Shown: in pieces, positions 33,466 through 40,341 of the stretch
Layout of the letters: each line of letters opens with the position of its first letter
How positions within the stretch are numbered: the first letter of the stretch is position 1
Assembly (NCBI GenBank): GCA_022821685.1
Contig: JAJEDD010000022.1
Coordinates: 1 to 44,857 of the forward strand
Origin: Acidimicrobiia bacterium
GTDB lineage: Bacteria; Actinomycetota; Acidimicrobiia; Acidimicrobiales; Aldehydirespiratoraceae
DNA length: 44,857 bases
Direction of reading: 5' to 3'
Position numbers and translations under genes: made by a program
Notes under the pieces: model-generated
Database searches by the model: none
The model's input: only the letters and a program-made list of their open reading frames with translations
Told to the model about the DNA's origin: nothing

Positions 33466-34420
33466 GAGCAAGCACAGGGTGTTGGTGGCCGAGCCGCTGG
33501 GGGCAGCCGGAGCGGACCGCCTGCGCGCCGATCCCGATGTCGACGCGGTGTTCGCGTCTGGGCAGGGCCCCGCAGAACTGCTGGAGTTGATTCGGGACGC
33601 CGCGGCCCTGATCGTGCGCAGCGGCAGCCGGGTGGACGCAGAGCTGATCGCGGCCGGGCCGGACCTGCGGGTGATCGGCCGTGCCGGCGTGGGGGTCGAC
33701 AACATCGACCTGGAGGCCGCGGCCGAGCGGGGAATCGCAGTGGTCAACACCCCGGAGGCCAACACCCTGGCCGCGGCCGAGCACGCCTTCGCCTTGATGC
33801 TGGCCACGGCCCGCCGGATCACCGCGGCCCACAACTCGCTGGCCGCGGGCAAGTGGGACCGCAAGAATCATCTCGGCGTTCAGCTGGCCGGGGCCACGCT
33901 CGGCCTGGTCGGCTTCGGCCGCATCGGCCGGGCGGTGGGCCACCGGGCGCTGGCCTTCGAGATGGCGGTGCTGGCGGCCGACCCCTACATCGGCACCGAG
34001 GTGGCTGCCGAGCACGGGGCCAGGATGGTCGAGCTGCCGGAGCTGCTGGCCGAGTCCGACTTCGTGAGCCTGCACGCGGTGGCGCAGCCCGACGGCTCGG
34101 CGCTGCTAGACGAGGAGGCTCTCGCGGCGATCAAGCCGGGGGCCATAGTGGTGAACGCGGCGCGGGGCAGCCTCATCGACCCGGCTGCAGCCCGGGCTGC
34201 GCTCGACAACGGCCGTCTCGGGGGCCTGGGCCTAGACGTGTACGACACCGAGCCCCCGCCGACCGACCATCCGCTGGTCGGCCATCCGAGAGTGGTCCAC
34301 ACTCCCCATCTGGGTGCCAGCACCGGCGCAGCCCAGCGCGACGTCTCAGTCCAGGTAGTGGCCAAAGTCCTAGCCGCCCTAAGAGGCGAACCAGTAGAAA
34401 CCGTCCCCCCCGCCCCGTGA
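33458..34420 (+). CDS. D-2-hydroxyacid dehydrogenase, SerA-like without ACT domain
   Basis: 320 residues. NAD-binding motif LGLVGFGRIGRAV; substrate and catalytic positions VIGRAGVGVDNIDLEAA, VNAARGSLID and HTPHLGAST (catalytic His). It resembles the first two domains of phosphoglycerate dehydrogenase but lacks the C-terminal regulatory half, so it may act on another hydroxyacid. ATG 33458 with GGAGG 9 nt upstream is the last of several duplicated starts. Confidence 0.86.
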   Translation: MVESKHRVLVAEPLGAAGADRLRADPDVDAVFASGQGPAELLELIRDAAALIVRSGSRVDAELIAAGPDLRVIGRAGVGVDNIDLEAAAERGIAVVNTPEANTLAAAEHAFALMLATARRITAAHNSLAAGKWDRKNHLGVQLAGATLGLVGFGRIGRAVGHRALAFEMAVLAADPYIGTEVAAEHGARMVELPELLAESDFVSLHAVAQPDGSALLDEEALAAIKPGAIVVNAARGSLIDPAAARAALDNGRLGGLGLDVYDTEPPPTDHPLVGHPRVVHTPHLGASTGAAQRDVSVQVVAKVLAALRGEPVETVPPAP

Positions 34421-34473
34421 TCCCGATGCAGTATGGACTGACTTCGCTTGCTGCCTGCATGGCCTGCTCCCGC

Positions 34474-34493
34474 TGTAGCTCTGTTGCTACACT
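34474..34493 (+). promoter_or_regulatory. Operator palindrome and -10 of the second vapBC
   Basis: TGTAGC (34474-34479) and GCTACA (34486-34491) form a palindrome. TACACT (34488-34493) is a -10 element exactly 6 nt before ATG 34500, giving a leaderless mRNA. The palindrome resembles that of the first vapBC (GTAGCTA/TAGCTAC). Confidence 0.5.
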
Positions 34494-34499
34494 CGTCGC

Positions 34500-34754
34500 A
34501 TGGCTGAGGTCGCCTCGCGAGAGTTGCGCAATCGAACCCGCGCCCTGCTTGATCGGGTGGCCGAGGGTGAGAGCATCACGGTGACCGTGAACGGGCGACC
34601 CGTAGCCGAGTTGGCGCCGCTGGCGGAACGGCCCCGGTGGATGAGCAGGGGGCGTTTCGTTCGGGATGTCCTGGCTCATCAAGCCGACGCGACCCTAGCG
34701 GCCGACCTGGCATCGCTGGCTGCCGAGACGACCGACGACCTGCCGTGGCCCTGA
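34500..34754 (+). CDS. vapB: Phd/YefM-type antitoxin
   Basis: 84 residues: MAEVASRELRNRTRALLDRV, GESITVTVNGRPVAELAPL. It has the same fold as the antitoxin at 7816-8109. ATG 34500 lies 6 nt after a -10 element. The gene overlaps the toxin start by 10 nt, so translation is coupled. Confidence 0.86.
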   Translation: MAEVASRELRNRTRALLDRVAEGESITVTVNGRPVAELAPLAERPRWMSRGRFVRDVLAHQADATLAADLASLAAETTDDLPWP

Positions 34755-35137
34755 GCCGCGGCCTCGCCGACACGTCGATCTTCATCGCCCGAGAGGCTGA
34801 GCGGCCGATCCGTGAGGACTCGCTCCCGGAAGAGTTGGCCGTCTCGGTGATCACCATCGGCGAACTGCGCGTCGGCGTCCTCGCCGCGAGCGACACGCGC
34901 ACGCGAGACCGGCGACTCTCGACGCTCGAGGCGGCGTTGTCTCTCGAGCCCATGCCTGTCGACGACCGCGTCGCATCGGCATGGGCCCGGCTGCGCATAG
35001 TCCTCCGGGACGGGGGCCTCAATTTGCCGGTGAACGACTCGTGGATAGCGGCCACCGCAGTGGCGCTTGACGTGCCGGTCGTTACCCAGGACCACGATTT
35101 CCCCTTCATCGAGGAGCTAGATGTGGTCCGAGTCTGA
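34745..35137 (+). CDS. vapC: VapC-like PIN-domain toxin
   Basis: 130 residues: GLADTSIFIARE (first Asp), VITIGELRVGVL (Glu), VNDSWIAATAVALDVPVVTQDHDF (later Asp residues). It is a typical RNA-cleaving PIN toxin. GTG 34745 overlaps the antitoxin end. Its last 17 bp overlap the start of the lipoprotein gene. Confidence 0.87.
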   Translation: MALSRGLADTSIFIAREAERPIREDSLPEELAVSVITIGELRVGVLAASDTRTRDRRLSTLEAALSLEPMPVDDRVASAWARLRIVLRDGGLNLPVNDSWIAATAVALDVPVVTQDHDFPFIEELDVVRV

Positions 35138-36446
35138 GCACCGCTCAGGGTCCTGGCGCATGTGGCTCTGCCGACTGGCCGCCGTCGGCGTGTTGGTCGG
35201 CGCGGCGGCCTGCGGATCACTCGACAGTGACGTGACGGCCCAGGGTTCTGCTGAGTCGTCGGCTCCTGCTGCGGTTGAGGGCGCTGGTACTGCGGGCGAA
35301 GAGACTTCAGGCCCGACTACTTCAGTGCCAGCCGCGCCCGTGCCCGAGGTCTCGGTTCCAGCCACTTCCGCACCCGAGGCTTCGGCACCGTCAACGCCCC
35401 TCCCGGAGGTCTCGGTCCCGACGACCTCTGTGCCGGAGGTCTCAGCACCGACGACATCGGTGTCAGAGGCCTCTGCTCCCGATGCTTCGTTACAGCCAGC
35501 GGCGACGACTACTACGACCACTATCACCACCACGGCCGTTGAGCGCGCTGAGCCCGCGCCGACAACCACTGTGCCAACATCCTCGGATCCGACGGCGGCT
35601 GTGCCTGGAACCTCTGTGCCGGCGACGTCAGTTCCTGCAACCACCGTGCCCACGACGACTGTGCCGAAGACATCTGTTCCGACAACGACAGTTCCGAAGA
35701 CATCGGCCCCGCCCGCTTCGGTGCCTTCTGTGTCGCTGCCGGTGGCGGCCGAGAACGACACCGGCTATGACCGTGATGAGTGGGGGCCGCACAACAGCGG
35801 TCTGTGCCGGGGTGCGGTTGGCTCCCCCGATCCCTACACCGGCACCCCCATAGACACCTGCAACGTCGACCATGTGGTGGCCCTGCTCGAAGCCCACGAG
35901 TCCGGAGGCTGGGCTTGGTCCGGCAGCGAGAAGCAGCGCTTCAGCCAGGATCCGATCAACCATGTGGCGTCGCGGGCCTGCGTGAACCAGTCCAAGGGCG
36001 GCGACGACATCTTCGAGTGGTCGGACACGGACATCGCGTCGTCGTCGGCCTGCGGCGGATACAGGGTCACAGCGGCGGGTCGGTGCCTGCTGGCTCAGGT
36101 CACGGTGGCCGTCAAGTCAGCATGGAATCTGGCCGTGGACCAGTCCGAGGCCGATGCCCTCAGCCGGACGCTGTCGGCATGCGGCGATCAAGCACCCGGA
36201 TTCTCGGCCGAGGATCCGGCAACGACCGCGACAACCCCGCCGACGACCACAGCCGCACCGGCTGGCGAGTGCGTGATCGCGGGTAAGACCGCAGCTCAGT
36301 ACGACGCGGTGTCGGGCATCGGTGAGGCGCTGTCAGCCCGGCTGGTCGATGCTCAGCCGTTCTCCAGCCGCCTAGACCTCGAAGCGGTCAGAGGTATCGG
36401 CCCGGTCAAAGCCGAAGCCGTCTGGTCCCACTTCTGCGGCGGGTAG
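35121..36446 (+). CDS. Secreted lipoprotein with DUF1524/HNH-like nuclease domain and helix-hairpin-helix tail
   Basis: 441 residues. The signal peptide has a lipobox (LVGAAACGS). A linker of about 170 residues follows, made of Pro/Thr/Ser/Val repeats (TTSVPEVSAP, ATTVPTTTVPKTSVP). Next comes a domain with YDRDEWGPH, CNVDHVVALLEAHESGGWAW and ACVNQSKGGDDIFEW, the pattern of secreted HNH/DUF1524 nucleases (DHV with a later Asn). After a second Thr/Pro linker, residues 395-441 have two helix-hairpin-helix motifs (VSGIGEALSARLVDA; VRGIGPVKAEAVW), as in the DNA-uptake protein ComEA. I infer a surface DNA-degrading or DNA-processing protein. The ATG overlaps vapC. The TAG stop is the first three bases of a dispersed element. 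Confidence 0.82.
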   Translation: MWSESEHRSGSWRMWLCRLAAVGVLVGAAACGSLDSDVTAQGSAESSAPAAVEGAGTAGEETSGPTTSVPAAPVPEVSVPATSAPEASAPSTPLPEVSVPTTSVPEVSAPTTSVSEASAPDASLQPAATTTTTTITTTAVERAEPAPTTTVPTSSDPTAAVPGTSVPATSVPATTVPTTTVPKTSVPTTTVPKTSAPPASVPSVSLPVAAENDTGYDRDEWGPHNSGLCRGAVGSPDPYTGTPIDTCNVDHVVALLEAHESGGWAWSGSEKQRFSQDPINHVASRACVNQSKGGDDIFEWSDTDIASSSACGGYRVTAAGRCLLAQVTVAVKSAWNLAVDQSEADALSRTLSACGDQAPGFSAEDPATTATTPPTTTAAPAGECVIAGKTAAQYDAVSGIGEALSARLVDAQPFSSRLDLEAVRGIGPVKAEAVWSHFCGG

Positions 36447-36598
36447 AGGCCGAGCGGATAGGCGAGCGAATCCGCCCCATACGGGCTCGGCCGTGGGCTG
36501 TGTTGCTGTGATTTGGGCGGCCCGTGAGCGCAGCGAACAAGAGCGGGAGATACCCCTTCGACGTGAAACCTCCTCACCTATCCGCGTGGCCGCTTAGG
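36443..36598 (+). repeat. Dispersed element, copy 7 (type B, complete)
   Basis: Left end TAGAGGCCGAGCGGATAGG supplies the stop of the preceding gene. Right end CTCACCTATCCGCGTGGCCG is followed by CTTAGG. The core has GCCCGTGAGCGCAGCGAACA. Confidence 0.82.
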
Positions 36599-36624
36599 CG
36601 ACCACCCCTCCTTCGAGCACTGTC

Positions 36625-37239
36625 TCAGGGGCGGGGGCCGAACTCTGGGCGCTCGGTTCTGGTGCGCTTGAGCTCCCAGAAGCCGGACACGTTCATCATG
36701 GCCACCAGGGCGTCCCACATGGCCAGTGAGTCCTCTGTAGGCGGCACCCGGGTGATCACCGGGCCGAAGTAGCCCTGCTTGTCGCCGTTGCGGTCGGCCA
36801 GCGCGATCATCGGGGTGCCCACCTGATCGCCGCACAGGGCCAGGCCCTCGTCCATGCGCCTGCGGATCTCGGCATCCCATGACTCGTCGTCGAAGGCGGC
36901 CGCGTGCGAGGAGTCGTAGCCGATCGCCTCCAATGCGTCGGCCACCGCGAACTCCCGCACACCGTCGTGGTGCAGGCGCCGGCCGTACTCCCAATACAGG
37001 GGCCTCACCGCGTCGTCGCCCTCAGCGGCCCGCACCGACTCCAGCACTCTCATCAGCCGCAGGCTGAAGTAGGAGTGGGTGTAGTAGTCCGAGTCGGGAT
37101 CGGGATCGTTCTTGAAGAACAGGCTGATCGGCTGCCAGGTGATGTTCAGGTCCTTGGCCGGTTGCACCTCGTCGACGACCCAACGGGCCGTCACCCAGCA
37201 CCAGGGTCAAAGCGGGTCGATCCAGAACTCGATGTCCAT
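36625..37239 (-). CDS. Probable selenoprotein: Rv2466c-like mycothiol-dependent nitroreductase (DsbA/FrnE fold) with UPWC active site
   Basis: From ATG 37239 the frame reads MDIEFWIDPL, then TGA (37209-37207), then PWCWVTARWVVDEV and on to the stop at 36625. The family motif is DPLCPWC/A, so the TGA is exactly at the nucleophilic Cys (codon 11). GGGAG 6 nt before the ATG is a strong ribosome-binding site. The rest is intact: WQPISLFFKN, RLHHDGVREF, GTPMIALADRNG, YFGPVITRVP and the family ending FWELKRTRTERPEF. Length is 204 residues, close to Rv2466c. An internal GTG at 37194 would give an active-site-less protein and has no good ribosome-binding site. Selenocysteine is therefore more likely than a nonsense mutation, though selA/selB/selC/selD lie outside this window. 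Confidence 0.8.
37177..37209 (-). promoter_or_regulatory. Candidate bacterial SECIS hairpin at the in-frame TGA
   Basis: In the mRNA, GACCC (the last two bases of UGA plus CCC, 37208-37204) pairs with GGGUC (37181-37177). Inside, UGGG (37197-37194) pairs with CCCG (37187-37184) around the loop UGACGG. A hairpin beginning at the UGA with a G-containing apical loop about 14 nt away is the layout of bacterial SECIS elements. It was folded by eye only. Confidence 0.5.
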
Positions 37240-37250
37240 GTCAGGCTCCC

Positions 37251-37350
37251 TAGAGGCCGAGCGAATGGGCCGCAATAAGCCTACTTGCGAGCGCGAGGCC
37301 GTGGCCCGAGCGGCCCGTAAGCGCAGCGAACAAGAGCGGGAATGACACGG
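37251..37350 (+). repeat. Dispersed element, copy 8 (altered left arm, right end missing)
   Basis: It starts TAGAGGCCGAGCGAATGGG, then has a non-standard stretch (about 37270-37298), then the usual GAGGCCGTGGCCCGAGCGGC and CGTAAGCGCAGCGAACAAGA core. It lies just upstream of the selenoprotein gene on the opposite strand. Confidence 0.75.
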
Positions 37351-37367
37351 GTTGGGAGGCCCGTGTA

Positions 37368-38546
37368 TCAGGCCGTCTTGCGTTCTGGCAGCCCCAGGCG
37401 GGCCGCGCCGTCGGCCCAGCCGGGCCAGCGCTGCCGGCTCTTGGCCGACAGGCGGTGCATCAGGGCGATGGCGCCGGGGTCGTCGTCGCCGGGCCGGGTT
37501 TCGATGGCCCCGTCGCGCACCATGGCGTCGATCACGGCCCGGCCCAGTTCGGTGCGAACGATGGTGAGGGTCCAGTCGGTCAGGTCACCGATGCCGCCGG
37601 TGGAGATGTCGGCGTGCTCCGCCGCGAAGTCCGGGCACAGGTTGCAGCCCTCCCGTGTCCAGGCGTGGCACTCCTTGAGGTTGATCTCGCGGTAGCGGCC
37701 GTCCTTGGTCCAGATCTGGAAGACGCCCTTGATGTTCATCTTCGAGATCTGCTCTTTGGGCAGCCCGTACTTCACCTCGAACAGCTCGTCGAACAGCGAG
37801 TCGTCGAACGACTTCGAGCACAGCAGGCCGATGTTGAGCTTGATGGGCTTGGAGACCTTGCCCACCTTGCGGTGCCACATCACCGGTCCCACCGACGTCT
37901 GGCAACTCATGCCCACCAGCGCCAGGCGCTCCAGCCCCCGCTCACGGGCCTCCTCGAAGGCGATGGTGTTGGCCGAGTAGGTGTAGCGGCTGCCTGCGCC
38001 CCGCAGCACCTCATCGCGGTTGGCGGCCACCATGGGGAACGCCTTCCAGCCCGGCTCCCCGCTGGGCAGCGACTCCACCCCGCTGGTGAGGGCGCCGTCG
38101 ATGATGTCGTTCTCGATGCACCAGATCAGGATGGCCGACACCAGCCCGCCATCTTGGCCCACCTCGTACACGAAGTCGTCGCTGGCCCGGGTGAGCAGGA
38201 TGTCGGAGTAGATGCCGGACATCTCGTCGGGTTGGCGCTCGCGTCCGAACAGGTGCATGTCGGCCTCGGGCTCCCACATGCGGAAGCGGGGGCAGGCCCT
38301 GGTGCACGACGTGCAGCCCTTCACCCCATGGACGCAGTCGTCGGCGCCCAGTTCCTCCTCGAGGTGGAACGGCTTGTAGGCGCCCGGCTCGTGGGTGTAG
38401 CCGATCACATGGTGGGGGCAGGCGATCACGCAGCCCGCGCAGCCGGTGCACAGCCCCGAGGTGATGACCTCGTCGTGCAGTTCCTTCCACTGGTAGGTCC
38501 AGCGGGCCTTCTTGGCCGGCGTCGGCGCGGCATCCGTCACGGTCAT
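37368..38546 (-). CDS. FrhB-like protein (coenzyme F420 hydrogenase/dehydrogenase beta subunit family)
   Basis: 392 residues from ATG 38546 (MTVTDAAPTPAKKARW). Two ferredoxin-like cluster motifs come first: CTGCAGCVIACP and CVHGVKGCTSCTRACP. The FrhB domain follows: YEVGQDGGLVSAILIWC, VGMSCQTSVGP, CSKSFDDSLF, and EGCNLCPDFAAEHADIS. FrhB proteins link F420 and flavin to iron-sulfur electron transfer. The partner is not evident; EtfAB and the F420/FMN-type oxidoreductase are other redox genes here. The ATG starts one base after the 3' end of tRNA-Arg, so there is no room for a separate leader. Confidence 0.85.
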   Translation of the reverse strand: MTVTDAAPTPAKKARWTYQWKELHDEVITSGLCTGCAGCVIACPHHVIGYTHEPGAYKPFHLEEELGADDCVHGVKGCTSCTRACPRFRMWEPEADMHLFGRERQPDEMSGIYSDILLTRASDDFVYEVGQDGGLVSAILIWCIENDIIDGALTSGVESLPSGEPGWKAFPMVAANRDEVLRGAGSRYTYSANTIAFEEARERGLERLALVGMSCQTSVGPVMWHRKVGKVSKPIKLNIGLLCSKSFDDSLFDELFEVKYGLPKEQISKMNIKGVFQIWTKDGRYREINLKECHAWTREGCNLCPDFAAEHADISTGGIGDLTDWTLTIVRTELGRAVIDAMVRDGAIETRPGDDDPGAIALMHRLSAKSRQRWPGWADGAARLGLPERKTA

Positions 38547-38547
38547 G

Positions 38548-38619
38548 CGCCCCCGGCAGGATTCGAACCTGCGCACACGGCTCCGGAGGCCGTTGCTCTA
38601 TCCCCTGAGCTACGGGGGC
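38548..38619 (-). tRNA. tRNA-Arg (anticodon CCG)
   Basis: The minus strand gives acceptor GCCCCCG, D arm GCTCAGGGGATAGAGC, anticodon arm ACGGC-CTCCGGA-GCCGT (anticodon CCG, codon CGG), T arm GCAGG-TTCGAAT-CCTGC, and acceptor 3' strand CGGGGGC with discriminator G. CCA is not encoded. It is transcribed away from argS. Confidence 0.95.
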
Positions 38620-38641
38620 TTGGGGCGGCATGCTATCGGCG

Positions 38642-38695
38642 CTCGCCTGATCGGCGAGATCGAGGGGCGTGGGGGTGCGAGGCGATCTTCGCCGA
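38642..38695. other. Inverted repeats between tRNA-Arg and argS
   Basis: TCGGCGAGATCG (38651-38662) pairs with CGATCTTCGCCGA (38683-38695), with one bulged T and a 20-nt loop. The overlapping alternative pair is CTCGCC (38642-38647) with GGCGAG (38653-38658). The two pairings exclude each other. If argS is leaderless they lie upstream of its transcript, so a protein-binding or DNA role is as likely as an RNA switch. Confidence 0.4.
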
Positions 38696-38714
38696 GGAGT
38701 CGGGGGGCCAGCGG

Positions 38715-38720
38715 TAGGAT
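38715..38720 (+). promoter_or_regulatory. -10 element of argS (leaderless type)
   Basis: TAGGAT is separated by exactly 6 nt from ATG 38727. Confidence 0.45.
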
Positions 38721-38726
38721 CGGCCG

Positions 38727-40337
38727 ATGCCGGATGTGCGCGACGGGCTGCGTGACGGGTTGCGGTCTGCGCTCGAGGTTGCTGGCGTAGCCGGTGCCCC
38801 CGGCGAGATCGCCATTGAGCGCCCTCGCGACCCCGCCCACGGCGATTGGTCGTCCAATGTGGCGCTGGTCGCGGCCAAGGCCGCGGGTCGACCGCCCCGC
38901 GGACTGGCCGAGCAGATCGTCGCCCACCTGAGCGCCCAGCCGCCCCCCCATGTGGTGGAGGTCACCGCCGCCGGGCCCGGCTTCGTGAACTTCCGGCTGG
39001 CTCCGAGCTGGCTGCACGAGGTGCTCGCCGAGGTGGTCGCCGCCGGCGTGGAAGGCTGCGCCCGCAGCACCGAGGGCGCGGGCCGCTCGGTGAGCGTGGA
39101 GTTTGTGTCGGCCAACCCGACCGGTCCTCTGCACGCCGGCCACGGCCGCTGGGCCGCCTACGGCGACTCACTTTGCCGGCTGCTGGAGCGCGCCGGCTAC
39201 CGGGTGTGTCGGGAGTTCTACGTCAACGACCGGGGCCGCCAGATCGACCTGTTCGCCGCCTCGCTGTCGGCCCGGCAGCGGGGGGACGAGCCGCCCGAAG
39301 ACGGCTACCACGGCGAGTACGTGACCGAATGGGCCGAGGAGATGCCCGCGGCCGCCGATGCCCGCCAGTGGGGGTTGGAGCGGGCCCGGCAGGATCAAGC
39401 CGACACGCTGGCCGCCATGAACGTGGCCTTCGACCTCTACACCAGCGAGTCGGCCCTCGTCGGTCGGGGAGCGATGGACGATGCGCTCGACGAGCTGCGC
39501 CGTCGCGGCATGGTCTACGAGCGCGACGGCGCGGTGTGGCTCCGCACCGGCGACTTCGGTGACAGCGCCGACCGGGTGCTGGTCAAGAGCGACTCCGAGC
39601 CCACCTACTTCCTGCCCGACATCGCCTACCACCACGAGAAGTTCTCCCGCAGCGAGCTGGTGATCGACGTGCTCGGTGCCGACCACCACGGCTACGTCCC
39701 CCGGATGCGGGCCGCGCTGGCCGCGCTGGGACACAGTCGGGACGGATACGAGGCGCTGATCGGTCAGAACGTGACCCTGCGCCGCGGCGGCACCGAGGTC
39801 CGCCTGTCCAAGCGGACGGGCGACATGGTGCTGGTGTCGGAGCTTGTCGACGAGGTTGGTCCCGACGTGACCCGGCTCGTCTACCTGCTCCAGTCCATCG
39901 ACACCACCCAGACCATCGACATCGACGTGGTGTCGGCCCAGTCGGCCGAGAACCCCGTCTACTACCTGCAGTACGCCCACGCCCGGATCTATTCCCTGAC
40001 CCGACAGGCCGCGGCCCGCGAGGTGCAGCGGGTGCCGCTGTGCGGGGTGGACCTGTCGGTGCTGGTGCATCAGCGGGAACTGGACGTGCTGAGAGCGTTG
40101 GCGTCGCTGCCCGACACCGCGCGGGCCGCGATGCGGGCTCGGGCCCCGCACCAGGTCACAACCTGGGCCCGCGAGCTGGCCGCGTCGTTCCACCGGTTCT
40201 GGCACGACTGCCCCATCCTGCGCGACGACATTGGCGACGATGTCCGCCAGGCGCGCCTGTGGCTGGTGGAGGCGACCCGGATCGGCCTGGCCGCGGCGCT
40301 GGACATTCTGGGGGTGTCGGCCCCCGAGAGGCTGTAG
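38727..40337 (+). CDS. argS: Arginyl-tRNA synthetase
   Basis: 536 residues, class I synthetase that charges tRNA-Arg. The N-terminal Add1-like domain is followed by the HIGH-type motif ANPTGPLHAGHGRWAAYGD. Then come REFYVNDRGRQIDLF, VLGADHHGYVPRM and the KMSKS-equivalent region VRLSKRTGDMV, with a C-terminal DALR domain (YYLQYAHARIYS; SFHRFWHDCPI). It is next to its own substrate tRNA-Arg gene on the other strand. lysA begins 4 bp after its stop. Confidence 0.95.
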   Translation: MPDVRDGLRDGLRSALEVAGVAGAPGEIAIERPRDPAHGDWSSNVALVAAKAAGRPPRGLAEQIVAHLSAQPPPHVVEVTAAGPGFVNFRLAPSWLHEVLAEVVAAGVEGCARSTEGAGRSVSVEFVSANPTGPLHAGHGRWAAYGDSLCRLLERAGYRVCREFYVNDRGRQIDLFAASLSARQRGDEPPEDGYHGEYVTEWAEEMPAAADARQWGLERARQDQADTLAAMNVAFDLYTSESALVGRGAMDDALDELRRRGMVYERDGAVWLRTGDFGDSADRVLVKSDSEPTYFLPDIAYHHEKFSRSELVIDVLGADHHGYVPRMRAALAALGHSRDGYEALIGQNVTLRRGGTEVRLSKRTGDMVLVSELVDEVGPDVTRLVYLLQSIDTTQTIDIDVVSAQSAENPVYYLQYAHARIYSLTRQAAAREVQRVPLCGVDLSVLVHQRELDVLRALASLPDTARAAMRARAPHQVTTWARELAASFHRFWHDCPILRDDIGDDVRQARLWLVEATRIGLAAALDILGVSAPERL

Positions 40338-40341
40338 CACC

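Noticed and set aside
33280..33470. CRISPR-like array
   Set aside because: Units are imperfect, adjoin without unique spacers, and copy the start of the next gene; no cas genes are present.
36625..37194. Short version of the DsbA-like protein from GTG 37194
   Set aside because: It removes the active site and has no ribosome-binding site, while ATG 37239 has GGGAG and a family-like N-terminus; the TGA is better read as selenocysteine.
38547..38576. N-terminal extension MRRFESCRGR of the FrhB-like protein
   Set aside because: These codons are the T arm and acceptor of tRNA-Arg, so they are not likely to be translated.
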